64,000 nucleotides of DNA from Raineya sp033762275 (GTDB taxonomy: Bacteria > Bacteroidota > Bacteroidia > Cytophagales > Thermonemataceae), in the NCBI GenBank assembly GCA_033762275.1, contig JANRLU010000269.1, positions 14,799 through 78,798 of the forward strand. Direction: 5' to 3'. How positions within the stretch are numbered: the stretch's first letter is position 1; every line of letters begins with the position of its first letter. Of this stretch, positions 43,061 to 51,504 are shown piece after piece. The notes under the pieces were generated by a model. It was not told the DNA's origin. It made no database searches and worked only from the letters and a program-made list of their open reading frames with translations. Made by a program: the position numbers and the translations under genes.

Positions 43061-43681
43061 ATGCAACAAGTACCTACCAGTAATATGGAGAGTTTCTATG
43101 AAGAGCCAGAGCAGGTCTTTTCAATGAATCCCAAAAAATTTATGATGTGGCTTTTTATTGTAAGTATTACAATGATATTTGCCTCATTGACAAGTGCTTA
43201 TATTTTCAAACAATCTGATACGCGTTGGCTTACCTTTGATTTACCAGATGTATTGGGGTATAGTTCCCTTATTATAGTGTTGAGTAGCGTTTTTATGCAA
43301 GCAGGTTTTTTTTATGCTAAGAAAAATGATATTGCCAAGCTAAAATTAACCCTTACATTTACTTTGGTATTAGGTATCATTTTTTTGCTATTGCAGTGGG
43401 AAGGTTGGGTAAAGTTGGTGCAGATGGGGGTATTTTTTGGTGGGGTAGATAAAACAGGGCAGCCTGTTAATGTTTCGGGTTCTTTTGTGTATGTATTGAT
43501 GGGTGTACACGCTTTCCATTTGATAACAGGGCTAATTTTCTTAGTTTTGGTGGTAGTGGCTGCTTTTCGCTATCAAGTTCATTCAAAATCAATGGTTAGA
43601 ATGGAAATGGCGACCATCTATTGGCACTTTTTAGGAGGCTTGTGGATTTATTTGTATTTTTTTATGCTATTAAACCGCTAA
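43061..43681 (+). CDS. Cytochrome c oxidase subunit III (first copy)
   Basis: 206 residues, five predicted membrane helices: KKFMMWLFIVSITMIFASLTSAYIF, GYSSLIIVLSSVFMQAGFFY, LTFTLVLGIIFLLLQWEGW, a central VYVLMGVHAFHLITGLIF and IYWHFLGGLWIYLYFFMLL. GVHAFH and YWHFLGGLWI are typical subunit III motifs. It is followed after 68 nt by a second, longer subunit III, an arrangement common in Bacteroidota (caa3/aa3-type oxidase). Subunits I and II are not in this window. Confidence 0.88.
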   Translation: MQQVPTSNMESFYEEPEQVFSMNPKKFMMWLFIVSITMIFASLTSAYIFKQSDTRWLTFDLPDVLGYSSLIIVLSSVFMQAGFFYAKKNDIAKLKLTLTFTLVLGIIFLLLQWEGWVKLVQMGVFFGGVDKTGQPVNVSGSFVYVLMGVHAFHLITGLIFLVLVVVAAFRYQVHSKSMVRMEMATIYWHFLGGLWIYLYFFMLLNR

Positions 43682-43749
43682 AAATTTGGATAATTCCTAT
43701 TATTACCTTTATTTTGCAATGTTAGTTCATCTAAGTTAAACAAATAAAT

Positions 43750-44559
43750 ATGGCACACTCTGCTACAGTTCCTACTTCTTCTAAAACAAGCTCTTGGTTC
43801 GGTGGAAAAGAACCGATGAATGCAAGTTATGGCAAGCTAATGATGTGGTACTTTCTCCTATCAGATGCTTTTACCTTTTCGGGTTTATTAATCGCTTATG
43901 CCGTTTTGAGATTCAAAGAAGTTGGCTATTATGATTCCGACTTTGCTAAAAAATTCTCCTCTGTTAAGGAAGCGGGAGAAAAGTTCATTACTTCAGATGC
44001 CTATTGGCCTATTCCTGAGCGTATCTATAATGCTTTTCCTTTCTTTCATGGCGTAGATTTACCGCTTATTTTTGTTGGGTTGATGACTTTTATCCTCATT
44101 ATGAGTAGCGTTACGATGGTATTGGCTGTAGAGGCAGGGCATAGGAGAGATAGAGCAGATGTAGAAAAGTGGATGCTCTGGACTATTTTGGGTGGAATTA
44201 CTTTCTTAGGTTGTCAGGCTTGGGAATGGACTCACTTTATCACAGGCTCTGATAATGGAGCTGTAAGAAATGTATGGATGAATGGCGAATGGGTGCAACA
44301 AACTGTAAAAGGAGCAAACTTAGTAATGAATGAGTATGGACCTTCTGCTTTTGCTTTTAGTTTCTTTACGATTACAGGTTTTCACGGCTTCCACGTACTT
44401 ACAGGTGTACTTATCAATATTATTATTTTCTATAACTCAGCCTTAGGTATTTACGATAGACCAGGCAGAAACTACGAGATGGTAGAAAAAGTAGGTTTAT
44501 ATTGGCACTTTGTAGATTTAGTTTGGGTTTTTGTGTTTACGTTCTTCTATTTGGTATAA
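43750..44559 (+). CDS. Cytochrome c oxidase subunit III (second copy)
   Basis: 269 residues, with more and longer loops than the first copy. Membrane segments include LMMWYFLLSDAFTFSGLLIAYAVL, LIFVGLMTFILIMSSVTMVLAVEAG and the C-terminal YWHFVDLVWVFVFTFFYL. The sequences FFTITGFHGFHVLTG and GLYWHFVDLVWVFVF match subunit III (CyoC/CtaE superfamily). It is in one unit with the neighbouring subunits (19 nt to subunit IV). Confidence 0.9.
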   Translation: MAHSATVPTSSKTSSWFGGKEPMNASYGKLMMWYFLLSDAFTFSGLLIAYAVLRFKEVGYYDSDFAKKFSSVKEAGEKFITSDAYWPIPERIYNAFPFFHGVDLPLIFVGLMTFILIMSSVTMVLAVEAGHRRDRADVEKWMLWTILGGITFLGCQAWEWTHFITGSDNGAVRNVWMNGEWVQQTVKGANLVMNEYGPSAFAFSFFTITGFHGFHVLTGVLINIIIFYNSALGIYDRPGRNYEMVEKVGLYWHFVDLVWVFVFTFFYLV

Positions 44560-44578
44560 CCTTTAAAAATATTCTATT

Positions 44579-44917
44579 ATGGCAAATACATATCAAGATT
44601 TAGCTCCTGGCGAAATTCCTAAACCACAGACAAAAGTCATTTGGCGTACTTTTTGGATACTTTTGGCTATCACTGCTGTAGAGTTCCTTTTAGCCTTCAC
44701 AATGCCTGCTGGTACGCTCCGTACAATTATATTTATTTTGATGACTCTTGTAAAAGCCTTTTATATTGTGGCTGAATTTATGCACTTAAAGCACGAAGTA
44801 AAAAGTTTGGTATACGCTTTGCTTGTACCCACTGTTTTTGTAATATGGCTTATTGGTGCGATGACCATAGAGGGAGGTTCTTTATTTGACCTTATTCATA
44901 ATCTTTACAAAAAATAA
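44579..44917 (+). CDS. Cytochrome c oxidase subunit IV-like (caa3 type)
   Basis: 112 residues with three membrane helices (FWILLAITAVEFLLAFTM, IIFILMTLVKAFYIVAEFMHL, LVYALLVPTVFVIWLIGAM). The KAFYIVAEFMHLKHE motif is characteristic of COX4_pro / subunit IV of caa3-type oxidases. It ends the oxidase unit; a terminator follows. Confidence 0.88.
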   Translation: MANTYQDLAPGEIPKPQTKVIWRTFWILLAITAVEFLLAFTMPAGTLRTIIFILMTLVKAFYIVAEFMHLKHEVKSLVYALLVPTVFVIWLIGAMTIEGGSLFDLIHNLYKK

Positions 44918-44940
44918 TACTGATACGTTTCTAACAAAAG

Positions 44941-44970
44941 CAGCCTGTTAAGAGTTTTCTTAGCAGGCTG
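44941..44970 (+). terminator. Intrinsic terminator of the oxidase unit
   Basis: 12-bp stem (CAGCCTGTTAAG / CTTAGCAGGCTG, one G-U) with a 6-nt loop and a T-rich run, 15 nt before the next ATG. Confidence 0.7.
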
Positions 44971-44984
44971 TTCTTATTTATCTT

Positions 44985-45524
44985 ATGAAAAACTCCAAAA
45001 AACAATTAGCACTTTTGCTGGGTGTACTTATTATACCCGCTTTCCTTTTTATTTTTTTTCAAAATTCTTTTAAAAACTACTACAAACTTCCTGTTTTGGG
45101 GCAAATACAGCAAACAAATACACTAAGTAATTTTGATAAAACAATTAGTGTAGTCATATACCCAAACACAAAGCAAGATACACTTCATACACTTATTTTT
45201 ACTAATGTGGTCAGGATTGCTGAAAGTAAAGATTTGGCTATGCTGCTTTCAAAAAAACTGCCAAATTTCAAGATAAATTATTATTTTTTCAGCAACAAAG
45301 CAACTGCTTTAAAGTCAAAAAATATCAGAAGCGAAATAAATGCTTCAGAGATAGCTTCTTACTTTAAAGAAGAGAACGTTAATGCTATCTTGGTAGATAA
45401 TCAAGGGCAAATCAGAGGGGGATATGCACTGCTCAAAGGAGCGTATACAGATAACGATGAGGTAGAAAGACTTATCACCGAAATAAAAGTTTTGATGGAA
45501 ATACTCGCTTCCAGCAAAAACTAA
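44985..45524 (+). CDS. Membrane-anchored SCO-like protein lacking cysteines
   Basis: 179 residues; N-terminal membrane anchor (LALLLGVLIIPAFLFIFF). The region VDNQGQIRGGYA and EVERLITEIKVLMEI near the C-terminus recalls the SCO1/SenC fold that delivers copper to the oxidase, and its location after the oxidase genes supports this. However, the sequence has no cysteine at all, so the CxxxC copper site of SCO is missing. It may be a degenerate SCO homologue with a structural role. Its stop codon abuts that of the convergent DUF4249 gene. Confidence 0.55.
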   Translation: MKNSKKQLALLLGVLIIPAFLFIFFQNSFKNYYKLPVLGQIQQTNTLSNFDKTISVVIYPNTKQDTLHTLIFTNVVRIAESKDLAMLLSKKLPNFKINYYFFSNKATALKSKNIRSEINASEIASYFKEENVNAILVDNQGQIRGGYALLKGAYTDNDEVERLITEIKVLMEILASSKN

Positions 45525-46358
45525 TTATTTGGTAATAACGGTAAAGGCTTCATCGTATTGAATGGTTGTAAAAATTCCAATTCCTCCTTTCACCGAAGAT
45601 ATAATAGGTGATGGTTGGGCGAAGGGGTTTCCTGCGGCATCAGAGGCAGCCTCTACGCTGCGGAGATAGTCCAAAAACTGACGTTCGATGTGATGGAGTT
45701 GGATTTGTATGGTATCTTTATTTTTGTAGTTGTAAGGTGAGCCAACCGTGATTTCTCCATTGGTAGCTGTAATACCTTTGTACTCAAAATCTAAGTCGTT
45801 AGCAAAAGTATTTCCGTTTTTTTTGTTGATGATAAAGCGATAATAATCATCACTTGGAGAAATATTATGACGTAACAATACATACGCTTTGGCTGAATCA
45901 TCTTTTACTTCTGCGTCTTTATCTTCAAACTCCCAAGAATATTCTTTTATGGGTAAGAAATCTAAGAATTTTGTTTGTCCTGTTACCTTTCTATTTTTTG
46001 TGTCTGTAATCTCTAATTCAAAAACTCCACTTGGGTTTGTGGGAATGCTATCAAAAGAAACATAGTTGTACACCTTACCAAATATAGAATCTACTTTTAT
46101 GCTGGGAAGAAGCGGGTATTCTTTGCCATTATTTTTGATAATAACCTTTGCGTCCATTACAAAAGGAACACTATCAGCAGGGGCTAAAAAAGCCTGAGAT
46201 TCTGTGAGTAATAATTGAATGGGTTTGCCTCGTTCAAGGTAACATTCTACAACTAATTTTTCCTCATATTCTGGCAGATTGAGGTCTATTTCTCTCTCCA
46301 AGCCACAAGAACTGATAAGCACAAGCAATAAAATATAGAATAAATTACTGATTTTCAT
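45525..46358 (-). CDS. DUF4249 family lipoprotein
   Basis: 277 residues; lipobox LISSC at about 15-19 (Cys19), then REIDLNLPEYEEKLVVECYLERG, the signature start of DUF4249. The family is found beside TonB-dependent receptors in Bacteroidota and is presumed to be an accessory on the cell surface. Here it follows the receptor gene by 4 nt. Substrate unknown. Confidence 0.85.
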   Translation of the reverse strand: MKISNLFYILLLVLISSCGLEREIDLNLPEYEEKLVVECYLERGKPIQLLLTESQAFLAPADSVPFVMDAKVIIKNNGKEYPLLPSIKVDSIFGKVYNYVSFDSIPTNPSGVFELEITDTKNRKVTGQTKFLDFLPIKEYSWEFEDKDAEVKDDSAKAYVLLRHNISPSDDYYRFIINKKNGNTFANDLDFEYKGITATNGEITVGSPYNYKNKDTIQIQLHHIERQFLDYLRSVEAASDAAGNPFAQPSPIISSVKGGIGIFTTIQYDEAFTVITK

Positions 46359-46362
46359 AGCT

Positions 46363-48705
46363 TTAGAATTTGAAGTTATACGTAAGTGTTGGGATAATAG
46401 GGAATAAAGCTAATTGTCGGGCTTTGTATTCGCTGGCAAAAGTGGGGTCTTGGTCGTCAGTGGTTTCGTAATAAATCGTAAAGGCATTTCTTCGGCTATA
46501 AAGATTGTAGACACTAAAAGTAAGGTCAGATTCTCCCCATTTAGGCTTAAATTTGCGAATAATGCTAAAATCAGCTCTATGATAAGCGGGCATTTGGTAG
46601 TTATTGCGATAGCCAAAATCATTGCCCAAAGAAAAGTTTGTACCATTGATACCTTGCACGCCAAAACGCCCTTCTTGGAGTGTTAGCCAACTATTATTAC
46701 CAAATACCCAGTTGAAGGCAAAAGTCCATTTAGGGTTAGGGTTATACATTATTACCAAAGCAACATCATGTCGGCGGTCGTAGCGAGGATAAAAAGCCTC
46801 TCCAAAGTTAATAGGAGCATTTCCATTGGTAGAGTCAGCGAATTGGCGTTTTGTCCAAGAAAGGGTATAGCCCAGCCAACCTGTCAGTTTTCCTGATTTT
46901 TTCTCTACATAAAGTTCCAAACCGTAGCCCCAACCTTTCCCAAATACAAATTCTCCATCTAAATTATCATTAGCAAAAATCTGTGCCCCATCTTTAAAAT
47001 CCAACTGATTTTGCATGGTTTTGTAATAGGTTTCTGCTGAAAACAGAAAGTCGCCTCCTCTAAACAAATGGCTTACACCACCGGCTATTTGGGTGGAGAG
47101 CTGAGGTTTTACAACATCATTAGAGGGATACCAAATATCTGTGGGTAAAGTTGCCCCAGAATTGGAGAGCAAGTGAACGTATTGGTACATTTGTGAAAAA
47201 CTTGCCTTGATGGAAGTTTTATCAGAAACTTTGTAACGAACCGCCGTACGAGGCTCTAAACCAGTATAAAGTTTACCATAAGAAAGAAAGCCTGAAGCTC
47301 GAAGCCCCGCATTGAGTCGCCAAAGTTCCGAAATTTTGATGTCATCATTGAGATAAACACCCATTTCTGAAGATTCATACCCATTTCCAGAATTAAAATC
47401 TACCCGATTGTCATCACTTTTAAGACTGATACGAGCTACCTCGAAGTAGTGCTGGGTAAACTGTGTTCCAAACCGAAAATGATGTTTTTCGCTGTGCAAA
47501 TAATCAAAATCTGTTTTAAAATTATAGTCTTTAATAGCTGAACCAATATTAAAAATAAAAGAAGCGAAGCTATTGCGAATTTTATATTGATAATCTGAAT
47601 AAATTGCTGTAGTATTAAGGAATAATTTGGGGCTAAAAACGTGATTCCAACGAACGGTTGCAGTAGTATTGCCCCAATCAAAATCAAAATTGAAACGCCC
47701 CGTATTGCTTTCAAAGTTAAAAACATCTCTCCCAAAATAACCGCTTACAAAAAGTCTATCTTTTTGGCTAAACTCGTAATTCGCTTTTAAATTGAGGTCA
47801 TAAAAATAATAGTCAGGGATAGGGTTATAGTCTTTTTTATCTGCATTAGCTTTGTTTATTTGTTTGGTAATCAGGTCAAAATAAGTTCTTCTACCCGAAA
47901 TAATAAAGGAAGATTTACCTTTCTGAATAGGACCCTCCAACGTAAGCCTTGAAGAAATAAGTCCGATGCCACCTGTTCCTGAAAATTTATTTTTGTTTCC
48001 TTCTTTCATTTTTATATCCAAAACTGAGGATAAACGTCCGCCGTATTGTGCGGGAAAATCACCTTTATACAATTCTACGTTTTTTATAGCATCAGAATTG
48101 AAAATACTAAAAAAACCAAAAAGGTGAGAGGCATTGTAAACGGTTGCTTCGTCAAGTAGAACAAGATTTTGGTCGGGACCGCCTCCACGCACATATAAAC
48201 CCGCTGAAGCTTCTGAGCCTGACTTTACACCTGGTTTGAGTTGTAGAACCTTTATCAAATCTGTTTCGCCAAAAATAACGGGCACTGTTTTTATTTCTCG
48301 GTATTCTAATTTCTCTACGCTCATTTGTGGTTTCTCTATGGCATCTCTGAATTTATCTTCTGCTATTATTTCTATCTCTTGGATTTGCTCACTACTTTTA
48401 TCCACGCTCATTAAAACATTGATTTGTAAGTTTTTATCAAGATAAACACTTTGAGACCAATCTGTATAACCGCTATATGAAGCCTTGAGCAAGAGAGAAT
48501 CTTTGCTGGCAGGGATTTCCAGCACAAAATAACCATAAGCATTGGTATTTGTCCCGATTTTAGATTTGCTTTCCCAGATAGATGCCCCAATGAGGTCTTC
48601 GCCTGTGCTAGCATCTTTTACATAGCCACTAATAGTGAATTTTTGTTGAGCTTGAGCCAAGTTTATAAAGCCCAACAGATAAATAAAAACGAAACGAATG
48701 ATCAT
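46363..48705 (-). CDS. TonB-dependent receptor with N-terminal carboxypeptidase-like domain
   Basis: 780 residues from the ATG at 48705, which opens a clean signal peptide (MIIRFVFIYLLGFINLAQAQ); an earlier ATG at 48768 is less likely. Residues ~22-110 are a CarboxypepD-reg-like domain (FTISGYVKDASTGEDLIGASIW), then a plug (GLYVRGGGPDQNLVLLDEATVY, GGRLSSVLDI) and a ~22-strand barrel ending in TYNFKF. It is not an obvious SusC. Paired with the DUF4249 lipoprotein, so a surface uptake or signalling complex is likely. Confidence 0.9.
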   Translation of the reverse strand: MIIRFVFIYLLGFINLAQAQQKFTISGYVKDASTGEDLIGASIWESKSKIGTNTNAYGYFVLEIPASKDSLLLKASYSGYTDWSQSVYLDKNLQINVLMSVDKSSEQIQEIEIIAEDKFRDAIEKPQMSVEKLEYREIKTVPVIFGETDLIKVLQLKPGVKSGSEASAGLYVRGGGPDQNLVLLDEATVYNASHLFGFFSIFNSDAIKNVELYKGDFPAQYGGRLSSVLDIKMKEGNKNKFSGTGGIGLISSRLTLEGPIQKGKSSFIISGRRTYFDLITKQINKANADKKDYNPIPDYYFYDLNLKANYEFSQKDRLFVSGYFGRDVFNFESNTGRFNFDFDWGNTTATVRWNHVFSPKLFLNTTAIYSDYQYKIRNSFASFIFNIGSAIKDYNFKTDFDYLHSEKHHFRFGTQFTQHYFEVARISLKSDDNRVDFNSGNGYESSEMGVYLNDDIKISELWRLNAGLRASGFLSYGKLYTGLEPRTAVRYKVSDKTSIKASFSQMYQYVHLLSNSGATLPTDIWYPSNDVVKPQLSTQIAGGVSHLFRGGDFLFSAETYYKTMQNQLDFKDGAQIFANDNLDGEFVFGKGWGYGLELYVEKKSGKLTGWLGYTLSWTKRQFADSTNGNAPINFGEAFYPRYDRRHDVALVIMYNPNPKWTFAFNWVFGNNSWLTLQEGRFGVQGINGTNFSLGNDFGYRNNYQMPAYHRADFSIIRKFKPKWGESDLTFSVYNLYSRRNAFTIYYETTDDQDPTFASEYKARQLALFPIIPTLTYNFKF

Positions 48706-48732
48706 AGCCTTAAAAGAGAATATTATATAGTG

Positions 48733-48740
48733 CAAAGTTA
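48733..48740 (-). promoter_or_regulatory. Candidate -7 box for the TonB receptor-DUF4249 pair
   Basis: TAACTTTG on the minus strand, 27 nt before the receptor ATG at 48705. A -33 TTG is not clear. Confidence 0.35.
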
Positions 48741-48933
48741 GGTTGGAAAGTTGATTTAAAACATTCACTTAAGTTAAGAAAAACCATTCTTTGTCTTTCA
48801 GTATGATTCTTGCTATCAATCTCCTTAACGGCAGAAGTTGCTTAAAAAGAAACGCTCTTTTGGTGGAGTTTGTTGTAAAAAAACAGAAAAATATTTTGAA
48901 GATTTGCTATGCTTGTGGCAAGCAAACAAGCTA

Positions 48934-48961
48934 AAAATGGGACAGAAAATTTGTCCATTTT
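48934..48961 (-). terminator. Probable terminator after the second TonB receptor
   Basis: AAAATGG-GACA pairs with TGTCCATTTT (one bulged base), 35 nt beyond the stop codon on the minus strand, followed there by a T-run. The rest of the 290-nt gap (48706-48995) shows only the receptor promoter. Confidence 0.45.
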
Positions 48962-48995
48962 CATCCCATTTCCGTATCAAAATTTTTTTAAACTA

Positions 48996-51422
48996 CTAAA
49001 ACTCTACGATGAAGCCAATCGTGGGCAATATGTTAGGCTCATCATTGCTAAGGATGAGTGGTTTGGCATTACTGCCATCAGCTCGGAGACTTTGCCCATC
49101 AATGGTAAGAAAATCTGTATTTTCTGCATTACGCTCAAAAGTATATTGGGGATATGCAGGGCTTGGTAATAAAAATACGTTTACGACATCAATGTATAAA
49201 TCTAAAGTCCATTTATTAAAGTTGATTTTTTTATCTAAACGAAAATCAAAAGATTGAAAAGCTCCCAAACGTTGTGTATTGTATTGGCTGTAATCCAAAA
49301 TACCTTCCCCTAAACTCAGGTAGTTGCTTTGTGATTGAGCCAAATTGAAGGGCGTAAAAGGAACGCCTCCCTGATAACGATATTTCAACCCTAACTCCCA
49401 TCCTTTTCCAAACTTTTTGCCCAAAATAGCCGAAAACAAATGACGACTATCCCAAGCTGAAGCAATATATTTGCCATCAAGATTGCTAAACTCTGACCAA
49501 AAAAGTGTATAAGAAGCTGTAAAGAAAAGATTTTTGACTAATTTTTGTTGGGCAAAAAGTTCCAAGCCATAGCTTCTTCCTTTCCCCTGATGATTTACTT
49601 CTTCATTACCAATAGCTCCAAAATTACCCCCTTGATTTGCCAAAGAAATCCCTTCTCTGAGAGAAATAGGATAGTTTTCATAGGTTTTGTAGAAGCCCTC
49701 TAAGGTGAAACGCAAATCAGATTTGGGAGAAAACTCCAAGCCTACTGTATAATGATTGCTTGCAATGTAAGGAGCATCTTTATTCACAAAATCTCCGTTT
49801 TCATTCTGAAATCCTAAAACCGTATAAATTGGCATCTTAAAGTATCTGCCAACGGAGGCATTTACAAACCATTGCTGGTTGATTTGGTAGGAAAGGGCTG
49901 TACGAGGAGAGAAAGTTTCATAGAGTTTGAGTCCGTTATCGGTAAAAGTATTCATATCGCTACGTAAGCCTAAGGAGAAAGACCACCTTTCCAGACTTTT
50001 ACTTACTTGACCAAAAAAACCAAAACGTGCAAAATCTATAGCAGTTTTTGCCCTAATATCTACTTGTGGTTGAACAATATTATCGTTCTCATCTCTTATT
50101 TCTTTTCTGAAACGATTAAAAAAGTCCGTGTTATATTTTACATATTGAGCCATAGCACCGTAACTCCATTTCCAAGAGTTCACTTTTTTGTTAATTTCTA
50201 CGCGAAATTTATTCTCAATTTCTTGTGATATCACTTTGAGTGTTCTCTTGCTTTCATCGCCAAATTGAGCGTTTTCAAATTTATCCAAACGATTCTCAAA
50301 CATATTTCTGCTTGCCGTTAAGTTCAGATAGCCATTGCTTATCTGTCTTTTGAGAGCAAAACCTATGGTATAGTTCCATTGATTGATAGAGGGATTGGAG
50401 CGTAAAATATACTCTTTATTCGCATCAGACTTGCGAGGTAAGCCAAAACTAAACTCATCGATAGCCCCCACACCAACAGCGGTAAGCGTGGTTTTGCTGT
50501 CTAACTGGCTTTGTATTTTGTATTGAAAATCCCAGTAATTGGGTCTGATGGGAAGGTCTAAGGCTTGGAATAAAAATTGCAAATAGGAACGTCTTACGGA
50601 AGCTAAAAAAGTAGTTTTTTTACTGAACGGAGCTTCTAAGGTTGTTGCAAATTCTGTTCCTGAGAGGCGAACATTACCAGAAAATCTTTCTGGGTTGCCC
50701 TGTCTTTGCCTAAACTCCAACACAGACGATAAAGGATTATCAAAACGAGCATGGAAAGCTGAACTGCTCAGTGTTACATCTTCTATGAAAGAAACATTCA
50801 AAATGCCTGTAGGTCCGCCTGCGGCTCCTTGCGTAGCAAAATGGTTGATAATAGGCACTTCAATTCCATCAAGATAATAAACATTTTCGTTGGGGGCACC
50901 ACCTCTGATGATAATATCATTTCTAAAACCACCTACTGAGCCAGCCGTACCACTTACGCCGGGCAAGGCTTGTATTACTCTTGAAATATCAAAATTACCA
51001 CCAGGGTTACTTTTTATTTCTTCGGTGCTGAGCCTTTGTATAGATAAGGGTGTTTCTATGGTAGCTACAGAAGCCGTATTTTTATCTGAAACAATAACGC
51101 CTTCTATTTTATCCTCGCTTGTGAGTTCAAAATTAATGATTTGGGCATTGCCAGAAGTAATAATGATGTTGTATTTAGTAAGGGTTTGGTAACCTGTAAA
51201 TTGAGCTGAAATATTGTAACTGCCTGTTGGTAACTCTATGCGATAATCCCCTTTTTCATCGGAGATAGCCCCAAGGTCAGTTTTTTCAACCTTCAGAGTA
51301 ACGCCTATGAGCAGTTCTTGTGTGTTTTTATCTTTGATTTTTCCTAGAATAATGCCTTTACTTTGAGAGAAACTTTGAAAGCAAGAGAATAATAAAAATA
51401 TAGCTGGAATTATTTTATACAT
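48996..51422 (-). CDS. TonB-dependent receptor (second), DUF4249-less
   Basis: 808 residues; signal peptide ending SFSQ, CarboxypepD-reg-like domain (GIILGKIKDKNTQELLIGVTLKVE), plug (FDISRVIQALPGVSGTAGSVGGFRNDIIIRGGAPNENVYYLDGIEVP) and barrel ending GFIVEF. The plug features the SGTAGS-type region shared with receptors for organic or metal substrates; the ligand is not evident. A stand-alone gene after the M1 peptidase, from which it is separated by a terminator. Confidence 0.9.
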   Translation of the reverse strand: MYKIIPAIFLLFSCFQSFSQSKGIILGKIKDKNTQELLIGVTLKVEKTDLGAISDEKGDYRIELPTGSYNISAQFTGYQTLTKYNIIITSGNAQIINFELTSEDKIEGVIVSDKNTASVATIETPLSIQRLSTEEIKSNPGGNFDISRVIQALPGVSGTAGSVGGFRNDIIIRGGAPNENVYYLDGIEVPIINHFATQGAAGGPTGILNVSFIEDVTLSSSAFHARFDNPLSSVLEFRQRQGNPERFSGNVRLSGTEFATTLEAPFSKKTTFLASVRRSYLQFLFQALDLPIRPNYWDFQYKIQSQLDSKTTLTAVGVGAIDEFSFGLPRKSDANKEYILRSNPSINQWNYTIGFALKRQISNGYLNLTASRNMFENRLDKFENAQFGDESKRTLKVISQEIENKFRVEINKKVNSWKWSYGAMAQYVKYNTDFFNRFRKEIRDENDNIVQPQVDIRAKTAIDFARFGFFGQVSKSLERWSFSLGLRSDMNTFTDNGLKLYETFSPRTALSYQINQQWFVNASVGRYFKMPIYTVLGFQNENGDFVNKDAPYIASNHYTVGLEFSPKSDLRFTLEGFYKTYENYPISLREGISLANQGGNFGAIGNEEVNHQGKGRSYGLELFAQQKLVKNLFFTASYTLFWSEFSNLDGKYIASAWDSRHLFSAILGKKFGKGWELGLKYRYQGGVPFTPFNLAQSQSNYLSLGEGILDYSQYNTQRLGAFQSFDFRLDKKINFNKWTLDLYIDVVNVFLLPSPAYPQYTFERNAENTDFLTIDGQSLRADGSNAKPLILSNDEPNILPTIGFIVEF

Positions 51423-51470
51423 ATTTTTGATTTTCTAGCAAAAACGATAAAAGCACTGAATTTGTTTATT

Positions 51471-51504
51471 AAAAATAAAAGGAGCATTTGCTCCCTTTAT
51501 TTTT
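51471..51504 (-). terminator. Terminator after the M1 peptidase
   Basis: AAAAATAAAAGGAGC pairs with GCTCCCTTTATTTTT (one mismatch) over a 4-nt ATTT loop; the stem runs into the stop codon. Confidence 0.6.
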
